Assembly (NCBI RefSeq): GCF_900105125.1 | Contig: NZ_LT629750.1 | Coordinates: 3,658,001-3,722,000, forward strand | Length of the DNA: 64,000 bases | Reading direction: 5' to 3' | Origin: Bradyrhizobium canariense | GTDB lineage: Bacteria > Pseudomonadota > Alphaproteobacteria > Rhizobiales > Xanthobacteraceae | Notes under the pieces: generated by a model | Told to the model about the DNA's origin: nothing | The model's database searches: none | What the model saw: only the letters and a program-made list of their open reading frames with translations | In this document: piece by piece, positions 1 to 8,852 of the stretch | Position numbering within the stretch: the first letter of the stretch is position 1 | Layout: each line of letters starts with the position of its first letter | Made by a program: the position numbers and the translations under genes

Positions 1-436
1 AAGAGATATTGACGATGCGTCCCCACTTTTTCGCGCGCATCGCGGGCAGCACCGCCTGGGTACAGAGGAATGCCGATTTCAGGTTCACCGCGATGGTCAG
101 GTCGAACTCCGCTTCGGTCAGATCGTCGACACCGCGCACGATCGCCATCCCGGCATTATTGATGAGGATGTCGATCGGACCGAGCGCTGCTGCCGCCTGC
201 TTGACCATGGCCGCAACCGCGGTGCCCTGTGAAACATCAGCGGCGACAGCGATCGCGCGGCCGCCTTTGTCCTTAATTTTCGTCACCACCGCATCGGCGT
301 CGGCCGCACGCTCACGATAATTGACCGCGACAGCCGCACCCGCCTCGGACAGCGCAATGGCGATCGCAGCGCCGATGCCGCGCGACCCGCCGGTTACCAG
401 TGCGACATGGCCGTTCAGATCCGGTGTGACAGTCAT
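1..436 (-). CDS. SDR family oxidoreductase, C-terminus beyond the window
   Basis: An NAD(P)-dependent short-chain dehydrogenase/reductase read leftward from ATG at 436 and cut by the window edge after about 145 codons. The N-terminus has the Rossmann motif VTGGSRGIG (residues about 14-22), a conserved ADVS segment and the NNAG motif, and it ends at the GRIVNIS strand just before the catalytic Ser would follow. The YxxxK active site is therefore not visible. The pattern fits the classical SDR subfamily (about 250 aa, FabG-like). The substrate cannot be inferred. The class is certain; the exact function is not. Confidence 0.9.
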   Translation of the reverse strand, partial: MTVTPDLNGHVALVTGGSRGIGAAIAIALSEAGAAVAVNYRERAADADAVVTKIKDKGGRAIAVAADVSQGTAVAAMVKQAAAALGPIDILINNAGMAIVRGVDDLTEAEFDLTIAVNLKSAFLCTQAVLPAMRAKKWGRIVNIS

Positions 437-665
437 GGTCTCGATCCTCTCCGTCAGCGATACGCCCAAAGCAAATAGCGCGCTTGTTGCCTGGTCATTA
501 TATACGACGGAACACAGTGATGCGACCTGACAGCCAGTCAATGCACGCCAGCGAATAAGTGCTCCGCGCCGAACGCCGCGCCAATGCCGTGTCGCAAGCG
601 CTGATCTCTGATAAATAACAGGCGCAATGAGGCCGGCATTTTCAAGCGTCGGCTGACGGGTGACG

Positions 666-1172
666 ATGAAGTTGTTCATGTTCTATATCGGCGGCAATTG
701 CGGCAATTCAAATATCGAATTGCACGATATCCGTTTCTCGGTCGGATCGGCGCCGGAAGATTGCTACGACGGTCTGCGCCGGCAATGGTGGGGTGACCCC
801 ACAAGCCTTCATCTGGATAGTTGGGGGATCGTCGAACAGGCCGACGGCTTCGATGTCGCGGTGACCAGAACGCCACGGAATGACACGTCCTCCAGCCTCT
901 TCTTCGTGAACCTCGGCGGATATAATCCGCAGGAATTCGGCGAACTGCACAAGAACGTCCTGGTCGTCGCGCCCGATATCAAGGCCGCGAAACACAAAGC
1001 ACTGCAACAGGTCAATGATTGGGTGCAACCTCACAAGGACCGGATCTTCGAGATTGAAAAGGCCGTCGACCTGACTGCCTTGATGGAGAACTACGGATGC
1101 GCCCTCGCGCTCGAGCCTGCCACCGTAGAAAAGCCATTTGCCTTTCAATGCCTCTATCTGCCGCTGGGATAG
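666..1172 (+). CDS. DUF1543 domain-containing protein
   Basis: A cytoplasmic protein of about 168 aa with the DUF1543 layout: a short beta strand (KLFMFYIGGN), an N-terminal half with the conserved IELHD...F.VG segment, and a second similar half beginning FFVNLGGYNPQEFGELHKN. The family seems to be an internal duplication, and the GG(N/Y) plus HD/HK residues recur in both halves here. An in-frame GTG lies two codons upstream (660), and neither start has a clear Shine-Dalgarno. Function is unknown in the family. It stands alone, with the aldo/keto reductase starting 62 bases later. Confidence 0.8.
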   Translation: MKLFMFYIGGNCGNSNIELHDIRFSVGSAPEDCYDGLRRQWWGDPTSLHLDSWGIVEQADGFDVAVTRTPRNDTSSSLFFVNLGGYNPQEFGELHKNVLVVAPDIKAAKHKALQQVNDWVQPHKDRIFEIEKAVDLTALMENYGCALALEPATVEKPFAFQCLYLPLG

Positions 1173-1233
1173 CGCCTACATCAAACAAGATACCGCACAC
1201 ATTCAAAAAACATCGACCTCAAGGAGTGGAACC

Positions 1234-2211
1234 ATGGACTATGTGAAATTCGGCAAGACCGGCCTTGGCGTGTCGCGGCTGTGTATCGGCTGCATGACCT
1301 ACGGCATTCCAAATCGCGGCCCTCACCCGTGGACGCTCGATGAGGAGAAGAGCCGGCCGCTGATCCGGCAGGCGCTTGATCTCGGGATCAACTTCTTCGA
1401 CACCGCCAATGTCTATTCCGACGGCACCTCGGAGGAAATCGTCGGCCGCGCACTGAAGGAATTCGTGCGCCGCGAGGACGTCGTCATCGCGACCAAGGTC
1501 AACGGCCGGATGCGGCCGGGGCCGAACGGCGCGGGATTATCGCGCAAGGCGATCCTTGGCGAAATCGACAACAGCCTGCGTCGTCTTGGAACTGATTTCG
1601 TCGATCTCTATCAGATTCATCGCGCCGATCCGACGGTGCCGATCGAGGAGACGATGGAGGCGCTTCACGACGTCGTCAAAGCCGGCAAGGCCCGCTATAT
1701 CGGCGCTTCCAATATGTACGCCTGGCAGTTCGCCCAGGCGCTCTATACCTCCCGTCTGAACGGTTGGACCGAATTCGTCAGCATGCAGGATCACGTCAAC
1801 CTGCTGAGCCGCGAGGAAGAGCGCGAAATGCTGCCGCTCTGCGTCGATCAGGGCATTGCGGTGATGCCGTGGAGTCCGATGGCGCGCGGCCGGCTGACGC
1901 GGGCGTGGAATGAAACCAGTTCGCGCCAGGAAACCGACGAATACGGCAAGACGCTCTATACCCAATTTCCGGAATCCGATCGCCAGATCATCGATCAGGT
2001 CAGCGCGGTCGCGACCGCAAGGGGCGTGCCGCGCGCGCAGGTCGCGCTCGCCTGGGTTCTGCAGAAAAAGGGCGTGACCTCTCCGATCGTCGGCGCCTCG
2101 AAACCGGAGCATTTGAAGGACGCGGTTGCCGCCCTCTCACTGAAACTGACCACTGAGGAAATCACGGCGCTCGAAAAGCCCTATGTGCCGCGCGGCGTAT
2201 CGGGGTTTTGA
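1234..2211 (+). CDS. Aldo/keto reductase
   Basis: A 325-aa NADPH-dependent aldo/keto reductase of the (beta/alpha)8 type. The catalytic tetrad is visible: Asp56 in FFDTANVYSDG, Tyr61, Lys88 in IATKVN, and His129 in YQIHRAD. The C-terminal PIVGAS segment is the usual NADP phosphate-binding region. The start at 1234 is chosen because of AAGGAG ten bases upstream; an upstream in-frame extension to 1138 has no family support. It is close to the YhdN/AKR11-14-like general aldehyde reductases. The downstream SDR begins 38 bases after its stop, so the two may be co-transcribed and act on related carbonyl substrates (inference). Confidence 0.93.
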   Translation: MDYVKFGKTGLGVSRLCIGCMTYGIPNRGPHPWTLDEEKSRPLIRQALDLGINFFDTANVYSDGTSEEIVGRALKEFVRREDVVIATKVNGRMRPGPNGAGLSRKAILGEIDNSLRRLGTDFVDLYQIHRADPTVPIEETMEALHDVVKAGKARYIGASNMYAWQFAQALYTSRLNGWTEFVSMQDHVNLLSREEEREMLPLCVDQGIAVMPWSPMARGRLTRAWNETSSRQETDEYGKTLYTQFPESDRQIIDQVSAVATARGVPRAQVALAWVLQKKGVTSPIVGASKPEHLKDAVAALSLKLTTEEITALEKPYVPRGVSGF

Positions 2212-2249
2212 TCGAAACAGCGATCGTTCCAGAAAACAAGAGGCCGCAC

Positions 2250-3122
2250 ATGAAAAGCGTGATCGTGACGGGCGGAAGCGGCAAAGCGGGCCGGGCAGCG
2301 ATCCGCGAACTGCTCAAGCACGGCTATCAGGTGATGAACGTCGATACGGTGGCGCCGGCAGAACAACTGTGCCACTTCATGAAGGCCGATCTCAACGACC
2401 TCGGCCAGGCCATCGACGCCCTGAGGCTACTGGCCGGCACGGTCGACCGGCGTCGTACGTTGCTTGGCGAGCCGTCGGCCGTGATCCACATGGCCGGCAT
2501 TCCGGCGCCGGGCCTGGCGCCGGATGCGACCATTTTCCAGAACAACATGATGACGACCTACAACGTCTTCAGCGCAGCCGTGCGTGCCGGCATCAGGCGC
2601 GTCGTCTGGGCCTCGAGCGAGACCATCTATGGCCTGCCGTTTACCCGGACGCCGCCGGCCTTCGCACCGGTCACCGAAGAGCATCCGCTGGCGCCGGAAA
2701 CCGGCTATGCGCTGGCGAAAATCCTGTGCGAGAAGATGGCGAGCGAGATGCACCGCTGGAATCCCGGCACGCATTTCGTGGGCTTGCGCATCTCCAATAT
2801 CTTCGAAGAGCGCGACTATGAATCGATTGCATCGTTCTGGAACGATCCGGCGCTGCGGAAATGGAATCTGTGGAGCTGGGTCGATAGCCGGGATGTCGCG
2901 CAGGCCTGCCGGCTAGGGCTCGAGGCGGACGTTTCCGGCGCCGATCATTTCACGATTGCGGCGGCCGATACGCTGATGAAGATTCCGAACCCGGAATTGA
3001 TGGCGGCTCATTTTCCCGGCGTGCCGGTCGACGCCAAGATGGGTCCGTTCGATACCCTGCTTTCGATCGAAAAGGCCCGCCGCGTGCTCGGCTACGCGCC
3101 GCAGCACACATGGCGGACGTGA
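2250..3122 (+). CDS. NAD(P)-dependent epimerase/dehydratase family protein
   Basis: A 290-aa extended SDR. It opens with SVIVTGGSGKAGRAAIREL, a Rossmann dinucleotide loop GGSGKAG. The catalytic residues appear as Ser122/Ser123 (WASSETIYG) and the Tyr153-xxx-Lys157 pair (ETGYALAKIL). The central PVTEEHPLAPETGYA segment is typical of sugar-nucleotide epimerase-like proteins that act on small substrates. The ATG at 2250 follows AAGAGG; an in-frame TTG at 2208 overlapping the previous stop is less likely. It probably forms a two-gene unit with the aldo/keto reductase. The substrate is unknown. Confidence 0.9.
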   Translation: MKSVIVTGGSGKAGRAAIRELLKHGYQVMNVDTVAPAEQLCHFMKADLNDLGQAIDALRLLAGTVDRRRTLLGEPSAVIHMAGIPAPGLAPDATIFQNNMMTTYNVFSAAVRAGIRRVVWASSETIYGLPFTRTPPAFAPVTEEHPLAPETGYALAKILCEKMASEMHRWNPGTHFVGLRISNIFEERDYESIASFWNDPALRKWNLWSWVDSRDVAQACRLGLEADVSGADHFTIAAADTLMKIPNPELMAAHFPGVPVDAKMGPFDTLLSIEKARRVLGYAPQHTWRT

Positions 3123-3132
3123 AGCGCGAGCG

Positions 3133-3837
3133 CTAACCGATCTCGCGAAGCCAGCGGGTGAAAACGCGATCCGCCAGCGACGCGCGTCCATCAGCGATTT
3201 TCGCCGTCGCCGCTCTTAGTTCAGCCACCGGGATTTTGGCCGCGGCGAGTTCGGCGGCATGGCCGACATACCACTGCTCGAGCAGCCGCGGATCGGCTTC
3301 CAGATGAAACTGAAGCGCGAGCGCGTGGCGTCCATAAGCGAACGCCTGGTTCTCATAATGCCGGTTCGATGCCAGCCGTTGCGCGCCGCGCGGCAAATCG
3401 AAGGTGTCGCCATGCCAGTGCAGCACAACCTCGCCGTCTTCCCGAAGCGGGCTCAGGCATGATGCAGCCCCCTCGCCGGTCAATTCAACCTTGCCCCAGC
3501 CGATCTCCTTGATCGGCCCCCCATAGACCCGGCTGCCCAGCGCCTTCGCCATCAGTTGCGCGCCAAGGCAAATTCCCAGCACCGGTAAATTGCGCGATAG
3601 CCTGTGCTCGATCAGCTCCAGCTCGGATTTGAGAAACGGATAGGCATCGGTCTCGTAGGCGCCAATCGGGCCTCCCAGCACGATCAACAATCCGGCGTCC
3701 CGGATCGAACCCTCACGCAAATCGTCAGTCGCGGCTTCACGGAACGTGACATCCCAGCCCTCGCGCGCCATGACCGGCGCAAGCAGACCCAAATCCTCGA
3801 ACGCCACATGGCGCAGCGCAATCGCGGAACGTCGCAT
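3133..3837 (-). CDS. Class I glutamine amidotransferase
   Basis: A 234-aa triad-type glutamine amidotransferase. The nucleophile is Cys90 in LGICLGAQLMA, and His178 and Glu180 lie in LQFHLEAD, completing the Cys-His-Glu triad; GGPIGAYE marks the oxyanion strand. The domain stands alone, as in GuaA-like GATase1 proteins of unknown acceptor. The start ATG overlaps the stop of the upstream transporter by one base (TGATG), implying translational coupling. The convergent gene at 3122 ends 10 bases from its stop. The acceptor substrate is unknown. Confidence 0.9.
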   Translation of the reverse strand: MRRSAIALRHVAFEDLGLLAPVMAREGWDVTFREAATDDLREGSIRDAGLLIVLGGPIGAYETDAYPFLKSELELIEHRLSRNLPVLGICLGAQLMAKALGSRVYGGPIKEIGWGKVELTGEGAASCLSPLREDGEVVLHWHGDTFDLPRGAQRLASNRHYENQAFAYGRHALALQFHLEADPRLLEQWYVGHAAELAAAKIPVAELRAATAKIADGRASLADRVFTRWLREIG

Positions 3838-5171
3838 CAGCTCGATATCTCTGCTCGTGTTTCCTGCTGTCGCGCCAGAATATCCTGCCTGCGGCCAAGC
3901 CACCAGCTATTGGCCAGCCAAACAGCCGAGGCAACCGCGGCGACCACAGAAATTTCGGTCAATCCGAGTTTCAGATAGGTCAGAAACGCAAACGACCAGG
4001 CGCCGATCTGATCGCCCAGCCGATAGACCGCGGTGTCGATGAAGCTCTTGGCCTTGTAGCGATCCTCGCGCGGCAGCACGGTGAACAGGACCTCGCGGGT
4101 CGGCCGCGCAATCGCAAAATTGCCGGCGCGCCGGATCAATTGAAACGCCACCACCGCCGACAGCGTCGGCAACAGCGCCACCGCGCCGAAGCCGATGACG
4201 CTGAACACCGGCAACAGCGACAGCGTCGTTCCGACGCCGAACCGCTTGAGGATCCGGCCGGTCAGAAACAGCTGCACCGCCAACGTCAGGATGTTCACGC
4301 CGAGATCGACGGACGCAAAAAACTGGGTCTGCGCCGCGCGATTGGCAAAGGCGTGGCTGACGACCGCGGCCTGCTGAAAGTACAGGAATGTCGAGGTCAC
4401 CGCGTAGAGCAGCAGGAACAGGCTGACGTTCAACAAATAGCTTGACGACAGCGCGTCGCGAATGCCGCCAAGCCAGGTTCCGCCGATCGGCTGTTCGTTC
4501 TGCTCCACCTGAGGCCGTTCCGACAACGCCGCCGATAGAACCGAGAGCCGGCGAACGCAGAACACGGCAACCTCGATCATCACCGCCGCGCCGATCATGA
4601 GATAGGCCGGAGCCATGTGCTCGACGGTCGACACCGTGAAAGCGGATCCTGCGATGGCGCCGAGCGTGGCGCCGGCTGCGATGAATCCGAACAGCCGCTT
4701 GCCCTGTTCGGAGGTGAAGACATCGACGATCATTTGCCAGAAGATGGAAACCACGAACAGATTGAAAACCGAGGTCCAGATGAAGAAGACCCGCCCGACC
4801 CAGATCGTCTGTTCCGGCGTCGCCGCATACAGCGCCAGCGCGAACAGCAGGATGTTGGCGCTGAAGAAGCGATAGGAAATCGTAATGAATTTCTCGCGCG
4901 GGAAGGTTTTGACGAGGTAGGAGAACGGCAGGTTGAGCAGCAGCATTCCCACCAGCGTGCCGGTGAACAGCCATTGCAGATTATTGACGCCGCCCGCGAC
5001 TCCCATCTGGTCGCGGATCGGACGCATGATGTAGTAGGACGACAGCAGCGAGAAAATATAAAGCCAGGACCACGCCAGTGCCGGCCCTTCGCTCGGCCTG
5101 ACGTCGATGATCTTGCTTAGGAAACGATGGAAGGCAGAGTCGGCATGAGGCGGCGCATCGGCGAGTGCCAT
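3837..5171 (-). CDS. MFS-type NTP/NDP exchange transporter-like membrane protein
   Basis: A 444-aa polytopic inner-membrane protein with about 11-12 hydrophobic segments. The N-terminal SLLSSYYIMRPIRDQMG motif and the later RRAGNFAIARPTREVLFTVLPREDRYKAKSF region (split here by its repeats of charged loops) are characteristic of the AAA/Tlc-related NTP:NDP exchanger branch of MFS proteins found in free-living bacteria. Whether nucleotides are the cargo is unproven. ATG 5171 is preferred over an in-frame TTG one codon upstream. It is the middle gene of a three-gene minus-strand operon: 13 bases separate it from the Tat-exported oxidoreductase before it, and it overlaps the amidotransferase after it. 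Confidence 0.85.
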   Translation of the reverse strand: MALADAPPHADSAFHRFLSKIIDVRPSEGPALAWSWLYIFSLLSSYYIMRPIRDQMGVAGGVNNLQWLFTGTLVGMLLLNLPFSYLVKTFPREKFITISYRFFSANILLFALALYAATPEQTIWVGRVFFIWTSVFNLFVVSIFWQMIVDVFTSEQGKRLFGFIAAGATLGAIAGSAFTVSTVEHMAPAYLMIGAAVMIEVAVFCVRRLSVLSAALSERPQVEQNEQPIGGTWLGGIRDALSSSYLLNVSLFLLLYAVTSTFLYFQQAAVVSHAFANRAAQTQFFASVDLGVNILTLAVQLFLTGRILKRFGVGTTLSLLPVFSVIGFGAVALLPTLSAVVAFQLIRRAGNFAIARPTREVLFTVLPREDRYKAKSFIDTAVYRLGDQIGAWSFAFLTYLKLGLTEISVVAAVASAVWLANSWWLGRRQDILARQQETRAEISS

Positions 5172-5184
5172 CAATTGAAACCTT

Positions 5185-5934
5185 TTACTTGATCGTTTCA
5201 GCTCGCTGACGCATTTCCGCGGCGGTCAGTTGCTGGTTATAGAGCGGCGCGCCTTGCGCAAAATCCTTGGCGCGCGCCAGCGGCCCGATCACGACGGGAT
5301 CAAAGCCGGCGTCATGCACCAGCGTCGACGCCACGTTCAAGGCGTCCTTGTCGTCGCCTGCCAGCGGAATGGCCATGCGGTCGCCGGCCCGATTGGCTTC
5401 CGAGACAAAGAACCGATAGCTCATGCTGTTGAACGCACGCACGATCCGCGCGCCCGGCAAATATTTCGCCGAGGTCAGGCCGATCCCCTCCTCTTTCGCC
5501 TCGGTGGTGATCTCGCCGTCCCGCGCCGCAACCGCGTTGCCGGCATCAAGCACCACCTTGCCCGAAAGCTGGCTGCCATAATCCTTTCCGATCTGCGGAT
5601 AGGCGCCATAGGGCACCGCGATGAAAACAACATCGCCGAAGGCGATCGCCTCCGCCACCGTGCCTGATTTGGCGAGGTCGCCGAGGCCCTGGACCAGCGA
5701 CGCGAGCTCTTCGGGATGGCGCGACGAGAACATCACGGGATGGCCGGCCTTCACCCAAAGCGATCCGAGCGTGCTGCCGATATGACCGGATCCGATGATG
5801 CCGATCTTCAGCGGCGCGCTCGCCTGGCCGGAAGCGCCGCGCGAGATCGCGGAGACAGCGATAGCAAGCCCTGTGAATGTGCCGGCACGCAGCAGCGAGC
5901 GGCGATTGAAGCTGGCGCGATCAGCATCGGACAT
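5185..5934 (-). CDS. Tat-exported NADPH-binding (F420-reductase-like) protein
   Basis: A 249-aa protein that begins with a twin-arginine signal (NRRSLLRAGTFTGLAIA, RR at residues 11-12, cleavage after about SRGASGQA). The mature part opens with the dinucleotide fold GIIGSGHIGSTLG and continues as in the NADPH:F420 oxidoreductase-like (COG2085) family, including a VLDAGNA segment and the ARIVRAFNSM segment. Export of an NADP-binding fold suggests periplasmic use with a bound cofactor. The start at 5934 has GGGAGA upstream. It is the first gene of a tight operon with the exchanger-like transporter and the amidotransferase. Confidence 0.87.
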   Translation of the reverse strand: MSDADRASFNRRSLLRAGTFTGLAIAVSAISRGASGQASAPLKIGIIGSGHIGSTLGSLWVKAGHPVMFSSRHPEELASLVQGLGDLAKSGTVAEAIAFGDVVFIAVPYGAYPQIGKDYGSQLSGKVVLDAGNAVAARDGEITTEAKEEGIGLTSAKYLPGARIVRAFNSMSYRFFVSEANRAGDRMAIPLAGDDKDALNVASTLVHDAGFDPVVIGPLARAKDFAQGAPLYNQQLTAAEMRQRAETIK

Positions 5935-6066
5935 GTCTTTCTCTCCCAGTTTTTTAGCGCGGATGGCTACGTATCTAACAACACGCAACGCGAATTATTC
6001 AATGCGCCAACTGAATATGGCCATCGCAAGCCACCAAATAACGATCACGTAATCGTAACTCTGGGG

Positions 6067-7008
6067 TCAGAGCGTCGCGAAGAAGTCGATCATGGCCTTG
6101 CGCTGCCTGGCATCGGGAAAGCGGCCGCGGCCGGCGCTGATGTTGTCAGCCAGATGGGCCGGGTTGGTGGTGCCCGGAATCACCGCCGTCACCGCCTCAT
6201 GGCCGAGCAGAAATTTCAGGAAGAACTGCGGCCAGGTCGTCGCATCGAAATCACGCGCCCATTCCGGAACGCTCTTGCCGCGCACCGCCGAGAACACCGA
6301 GCTTCGCCCGAACGGCAACGCGGTCAGCACCGCGGCACCGGCATCGCGTGCCGCAGGCAGCAACCGCTTTTCCGCTTCCCGGTCGGCCAGCGAATAATCG
6401 ACCTGGAAGAAATCGGGCTTCTCCTTGCGAAGCACCGCTTCGGCGGCGTCATAATCGTTTTTGTAGGTGGTGGTGATTCCGACGTAGCGGCAGAGTCCCT
6501 GCGCCTCCCAGTCGCGAAACGGCGTCAAATCCTGATGCCGATCCTGGACGTTGTGCAGTTGCAGGAGATCGACCTGCTTGTAACGCAGCCGTACGAGCGA
6601 GCGGCGGAATTCAACCAAGCCGGCATCGTTGCGGCCATCTTCGATCTTGGTGGCGAGAAACACTTTCGAGCGGTCCTGGTCGGAGAGCAGGTCGCCCAGC
6701 ACGCTTTCTGCCGCACCGTAGGAAGAAGCCGTATCGATCAGCTTGCAGCCTTGCGCCAGAAGGTCATCGACGACCTTTTTCAAATTGGCTTTAGCTTCGC
6801 CCTCTTGTTGCGACATGAAATCATTCGCCGTCCCGAGACCGATCACAGGAATTTGCTCGCCCGAATGCGGGATCGCGCGCGCCGCGATCGGGGAATCGGA
6901 TTGGCCGAAGGCGGGCACCGCGCTCACAAGAGAGCCAGCCGCGATACCGGCCGCGCCGCGGAGAACTTGCCGGCGCGACGCGCCGTCGCCGAACACATGA
7001 GAACTCAT
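6067..7008 (-). CDS. Tat-exported aldo/keto reductase
   Basis: A 313-aa aldo/keto reductase with an N-terminal twin-arginine leader (SRRQVLRGAAGIAAGSLVSA, ending near PAFGQ). The barrel motifs are present: CKLIDTASSYG (Asp, Tyr), FLATKIED (Lys) and LLQLHNVQD (His). The C-terminal VIPGTTNPAHL is the cofactor segment. The Asp-Tyr-Lys-His tetrad looks intact. It lies 132 bases upstream of the next minus-strand gene and shares the Tat-redox theme with it, but is probably transcribed separately. The substrate and the electron donor in the periplasm are unknown. Confidence 0.9.
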   Translation of the reverse strand: MSSHVFGDGASRRQVLRGAAGIAAGSLVSAVPAFGQSDSPIAARAIPHSGEQIPVIGLGTANDFMSQQEGEAKANLKKVVDDLLAQGCKLIDTASSYGAAESVLGDLLSDQDRSKVFLATKIEDGRNDAGLVEFRRSLVRLRYKQVDLLQLHNVQDRHQDLTPFRDWEAQGLCRYVGITTTYKNDYDAAEAVLRKEKPDFFQVDYSLADREAEKRLLPAARDAGAAVLTALPFGRSSVFSAVRGKSVPEWARDFDATTWPQFFLKFLLGHEAVTAVIPGTTNPAHLADNISAGRGRFPDARQRKAMIDFFATL

Positions 7009-7148
7009 CGATCAGCCTCCGGACAGTCTCGATGAAACGTTACGAACTATTGTTGTCCGGTGCGAAGGCACAATCCAGCAAAGAAAATGTGATCCGGACG
7101 GATCGAACCGATCAGCATCTCTGTCGTTTTGCCAAGGTTTGATGGGAC

Positions 7149-7190
7149 AAAAAAATGCCGGCACGATCAGGATAAGCTGATCGTGCCGGC
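7149..7190 (-). terminator. Intrinsic terminator of the aldehyde dehydrogenase gene
   Basis: A perfect 14-bp stem, GCCGGCACGATCAG, with a 6-base loop and its complement (7157-7170 / 7177-7190). Read on the minus strand it is followed by a run of seven T. It lies about 60 bases past the stop of the minus-strand aldehyde dehydrogenase. Confidence 0.85.
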
Positions 7191-7247
7191 GATCGAGATG
7201 GCAGTTCAACCGAGTTCAGGAACCGTCGTCCACGGCCCGCGAACCCC

Positions 7248-8738
7248 TCAGACGTTCAGGTTCATCCAGACCGCCTTCGGTTCGGTGAAGTTCTCGATTG
7301 CGGCGGTGCCATGTTCGCGGCCGAAGCCGGAATCACGCACGCCGCCCCACGGCAACCGCACATCGGTATAGCCATAGGTGTTGATCCAGACCGTGCCGGC
7401 CTTTGCCTTCTTGGCAAAACGCTGCACGCGGCCGATGCCACGGCTCCATACCCCGGCCGCCAGGCTGTACGCCGTGCCATTGGCAATGCGCAGCGCGTCG
7501 GCCTCATCACGAAACTTGATGACGCTCACGACAGGCCCGAAGATTTCTTCCTGCGAGATCCGCATCTCGTGTTCGACATTGGCGAACACAGCGGGGCTGA
7601 TGAAATAGCCGCGATCGCCGACACGCTTGCCGCCTGTCGTCAGCAACGCGCCCTCCTTCTGGCCGATATCGACATAATCGAGGATGCTCTTCATCTGCTT
7701 TTCGGAGATGACTGGACCAAGCGCGGTGGCGCGATCGGCCGGATCGCCCATCCGGATCGACTTGGCGCGCTGCGTCAGCCGCTCGACCACCTCGTCGTAG
7801 ACCTTCTCATGCACCAGCACGCGCGAACCCGCCGAGCACACCTGGCCGGCGTTGAAGAAGATTCCGGATGCGGCCGCCTTGCTCGCCGCCTCGATGTCAG
7901 CGTCATCAAAGATGACATTGGCGGATTTGCCGCCGAGCTCGAGCGAGACGCGTTTGAAATTGCCCGCCGCGCCGCGCAGGATTCCGCGGCCAACGCCGGG
8001 CGATCCGGTGAAGGTGACCTTGTCGACATCGGGATGATTGACGAGCGCATCACCGACCACCCGGCCCGGACCGGTGACAATATTGAGCACGCCCGGCGGC
8101 AGACCGGCTTCAAGCGCCAGTTCACCGATGCGCAGCGCCGACAGCGAGGTCAGCTCCGCAGGCTTCATGACGATCGTGCAGCCGCAGGCGAGCGCTGGCG
8201 CGAGCTTCCACATCCCGATCATCAGCGGGAAATTCCACGGCACGATCACCGCAACCACGCCGACGGGCTCGCGAACCGTATAGGTCAGCGCGTCGCTTCG
8301 GGTGGAGACGGTTTCGCCGCTGATCTTGTCCGCCCAGCCGGCGTAATAGGTCAGCGTATCGATCGCCGCCGGCAGGTCCTGGCGCAGCACGCCCGAAATC
8401 GGTTTTCCCGCGTCCAGGCTTTCCAGGGCGGCGATTTCATCGGCGTGCTGTTTCATCAGCTCCACCAGCCTGAACAGGATATGGCCGCGTTCGGCCGGAC
8501 GCATCGTGCTCCACGGGCCTTCAAAGGCCCGGCGCGCGGCAGCCACGGCGCGGTCGACATCGGCCTCATTGCCTTCCGCGATCGTCGCAATCACCTGTTC
8601 GGTCGCAGGATTGAGGGTTTTGAACGTGCGTCCGCTGAGGGACGGCACGCGCTGGCCGTCGATCAGCAGCAGCTTCGGCTTCGAGGCAGCCATCGCGGGC
8701 GCCGTTTCATGGCTATAGTCATATGCAATCGACATCAT
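7248..8738 (-). CDS. NAD(P)-dependent aldehyde dehydrogenase
   Basis: A 496-aa aldehyde dehydrogenase of normal length. Key residues are Asn169 (VPWNFPL), Lys192 (MKPAE), Glu268 (LELGGKSAN) and the nucleophile Cys301 (FFNAGQVCSAGSR), with the GSPGVG cofactor turn at about 245-250. This matches the betaine-aldehyde/phenylacetaldehyde-like NAD-dependent group. The start follows CGGAGG with two adjacent ATGs (8738, 8735). It is divergent from an HTH/binding-fold regulator across a 114-base spacer, so that regulator may control it (inference). A strong terminator follows the gene. Confidence 0.93.
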   Translation of the reverse strand: MMSIAYDYSHETAPAMAASKPKLLLIDGQRVPSLSGRTFKTLNPATEQVIATIAEGNEADVDRAVAAARRAFEGPWSTMRPAERGHILFRLVELMKQHADEIAALESLDAGKPISGVLRQDLPAAIDTLTYYAGWADKISGETVSTRSDALTYTVREPVGVVAVIVPWNFPLMIGMWKLAPALACGCTIVMKPAELTSLSALRIGELALEAGLPPGVLNIVTGPGRVVGDALVNHPDVDKVTFTGSPGVGRGILRGAAGNFKRVSLELGGKSANVIFDDADIEAASKAAASGIFFNAGQVCSAGSRVLVHEKVYDEVVERLTQRAKSIRMGDPADRATALGPVISEKQMKSILDYVDIGQKEGALLTTGGKRVGDRGYFISPAVFANVEHEMRISQEEIFGPVVSVIKFRDEADALRIANGTAYSLAAGVWSRGIGRVQRFAKKAKAGTVWINTYGYTDVRLPWGGVRDSGFGREHGTAAIENFTEPKAVWMNLNV

Positions 8739-8852
8739 ATTTCCTCCGTTTCTTGTGACTCAAGATAAGAGGGTTTTTGCCATTATAAATATGATATGAT
8801 CTGCCTATGGTTCCGCGCTAAATGAAGCCGACTTCATATCTTTGAGGGTACG
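8739..8852. promoter_or_regulatory. Divergent promoter region with repeated ATATGAT half-sites
   Basis: The spacer between the aldehyde dehydrogenase and the HTH regulator contains ATATGATATGAT at about 8789-8800 and the inverse half TTCATATC at 8833-8840. An ATCATAT also overlaps the dehydrogenase start (8734-8740). The segment is clearly more AT-rich than the flanking genes. It is a plausible operator for the divergent regulator, but no footprint-level claim can be made from sequence. Confidence 0.45.

Noticed and set aside
7311..8768. A 485-codon open frame antisense to the aldehyde dehydrogenase
   Set aside because: High GC third positions remove stop codons on the opposite strand. The translation has no domain, and the dehydrogenase motifs are clear on the minus strand.
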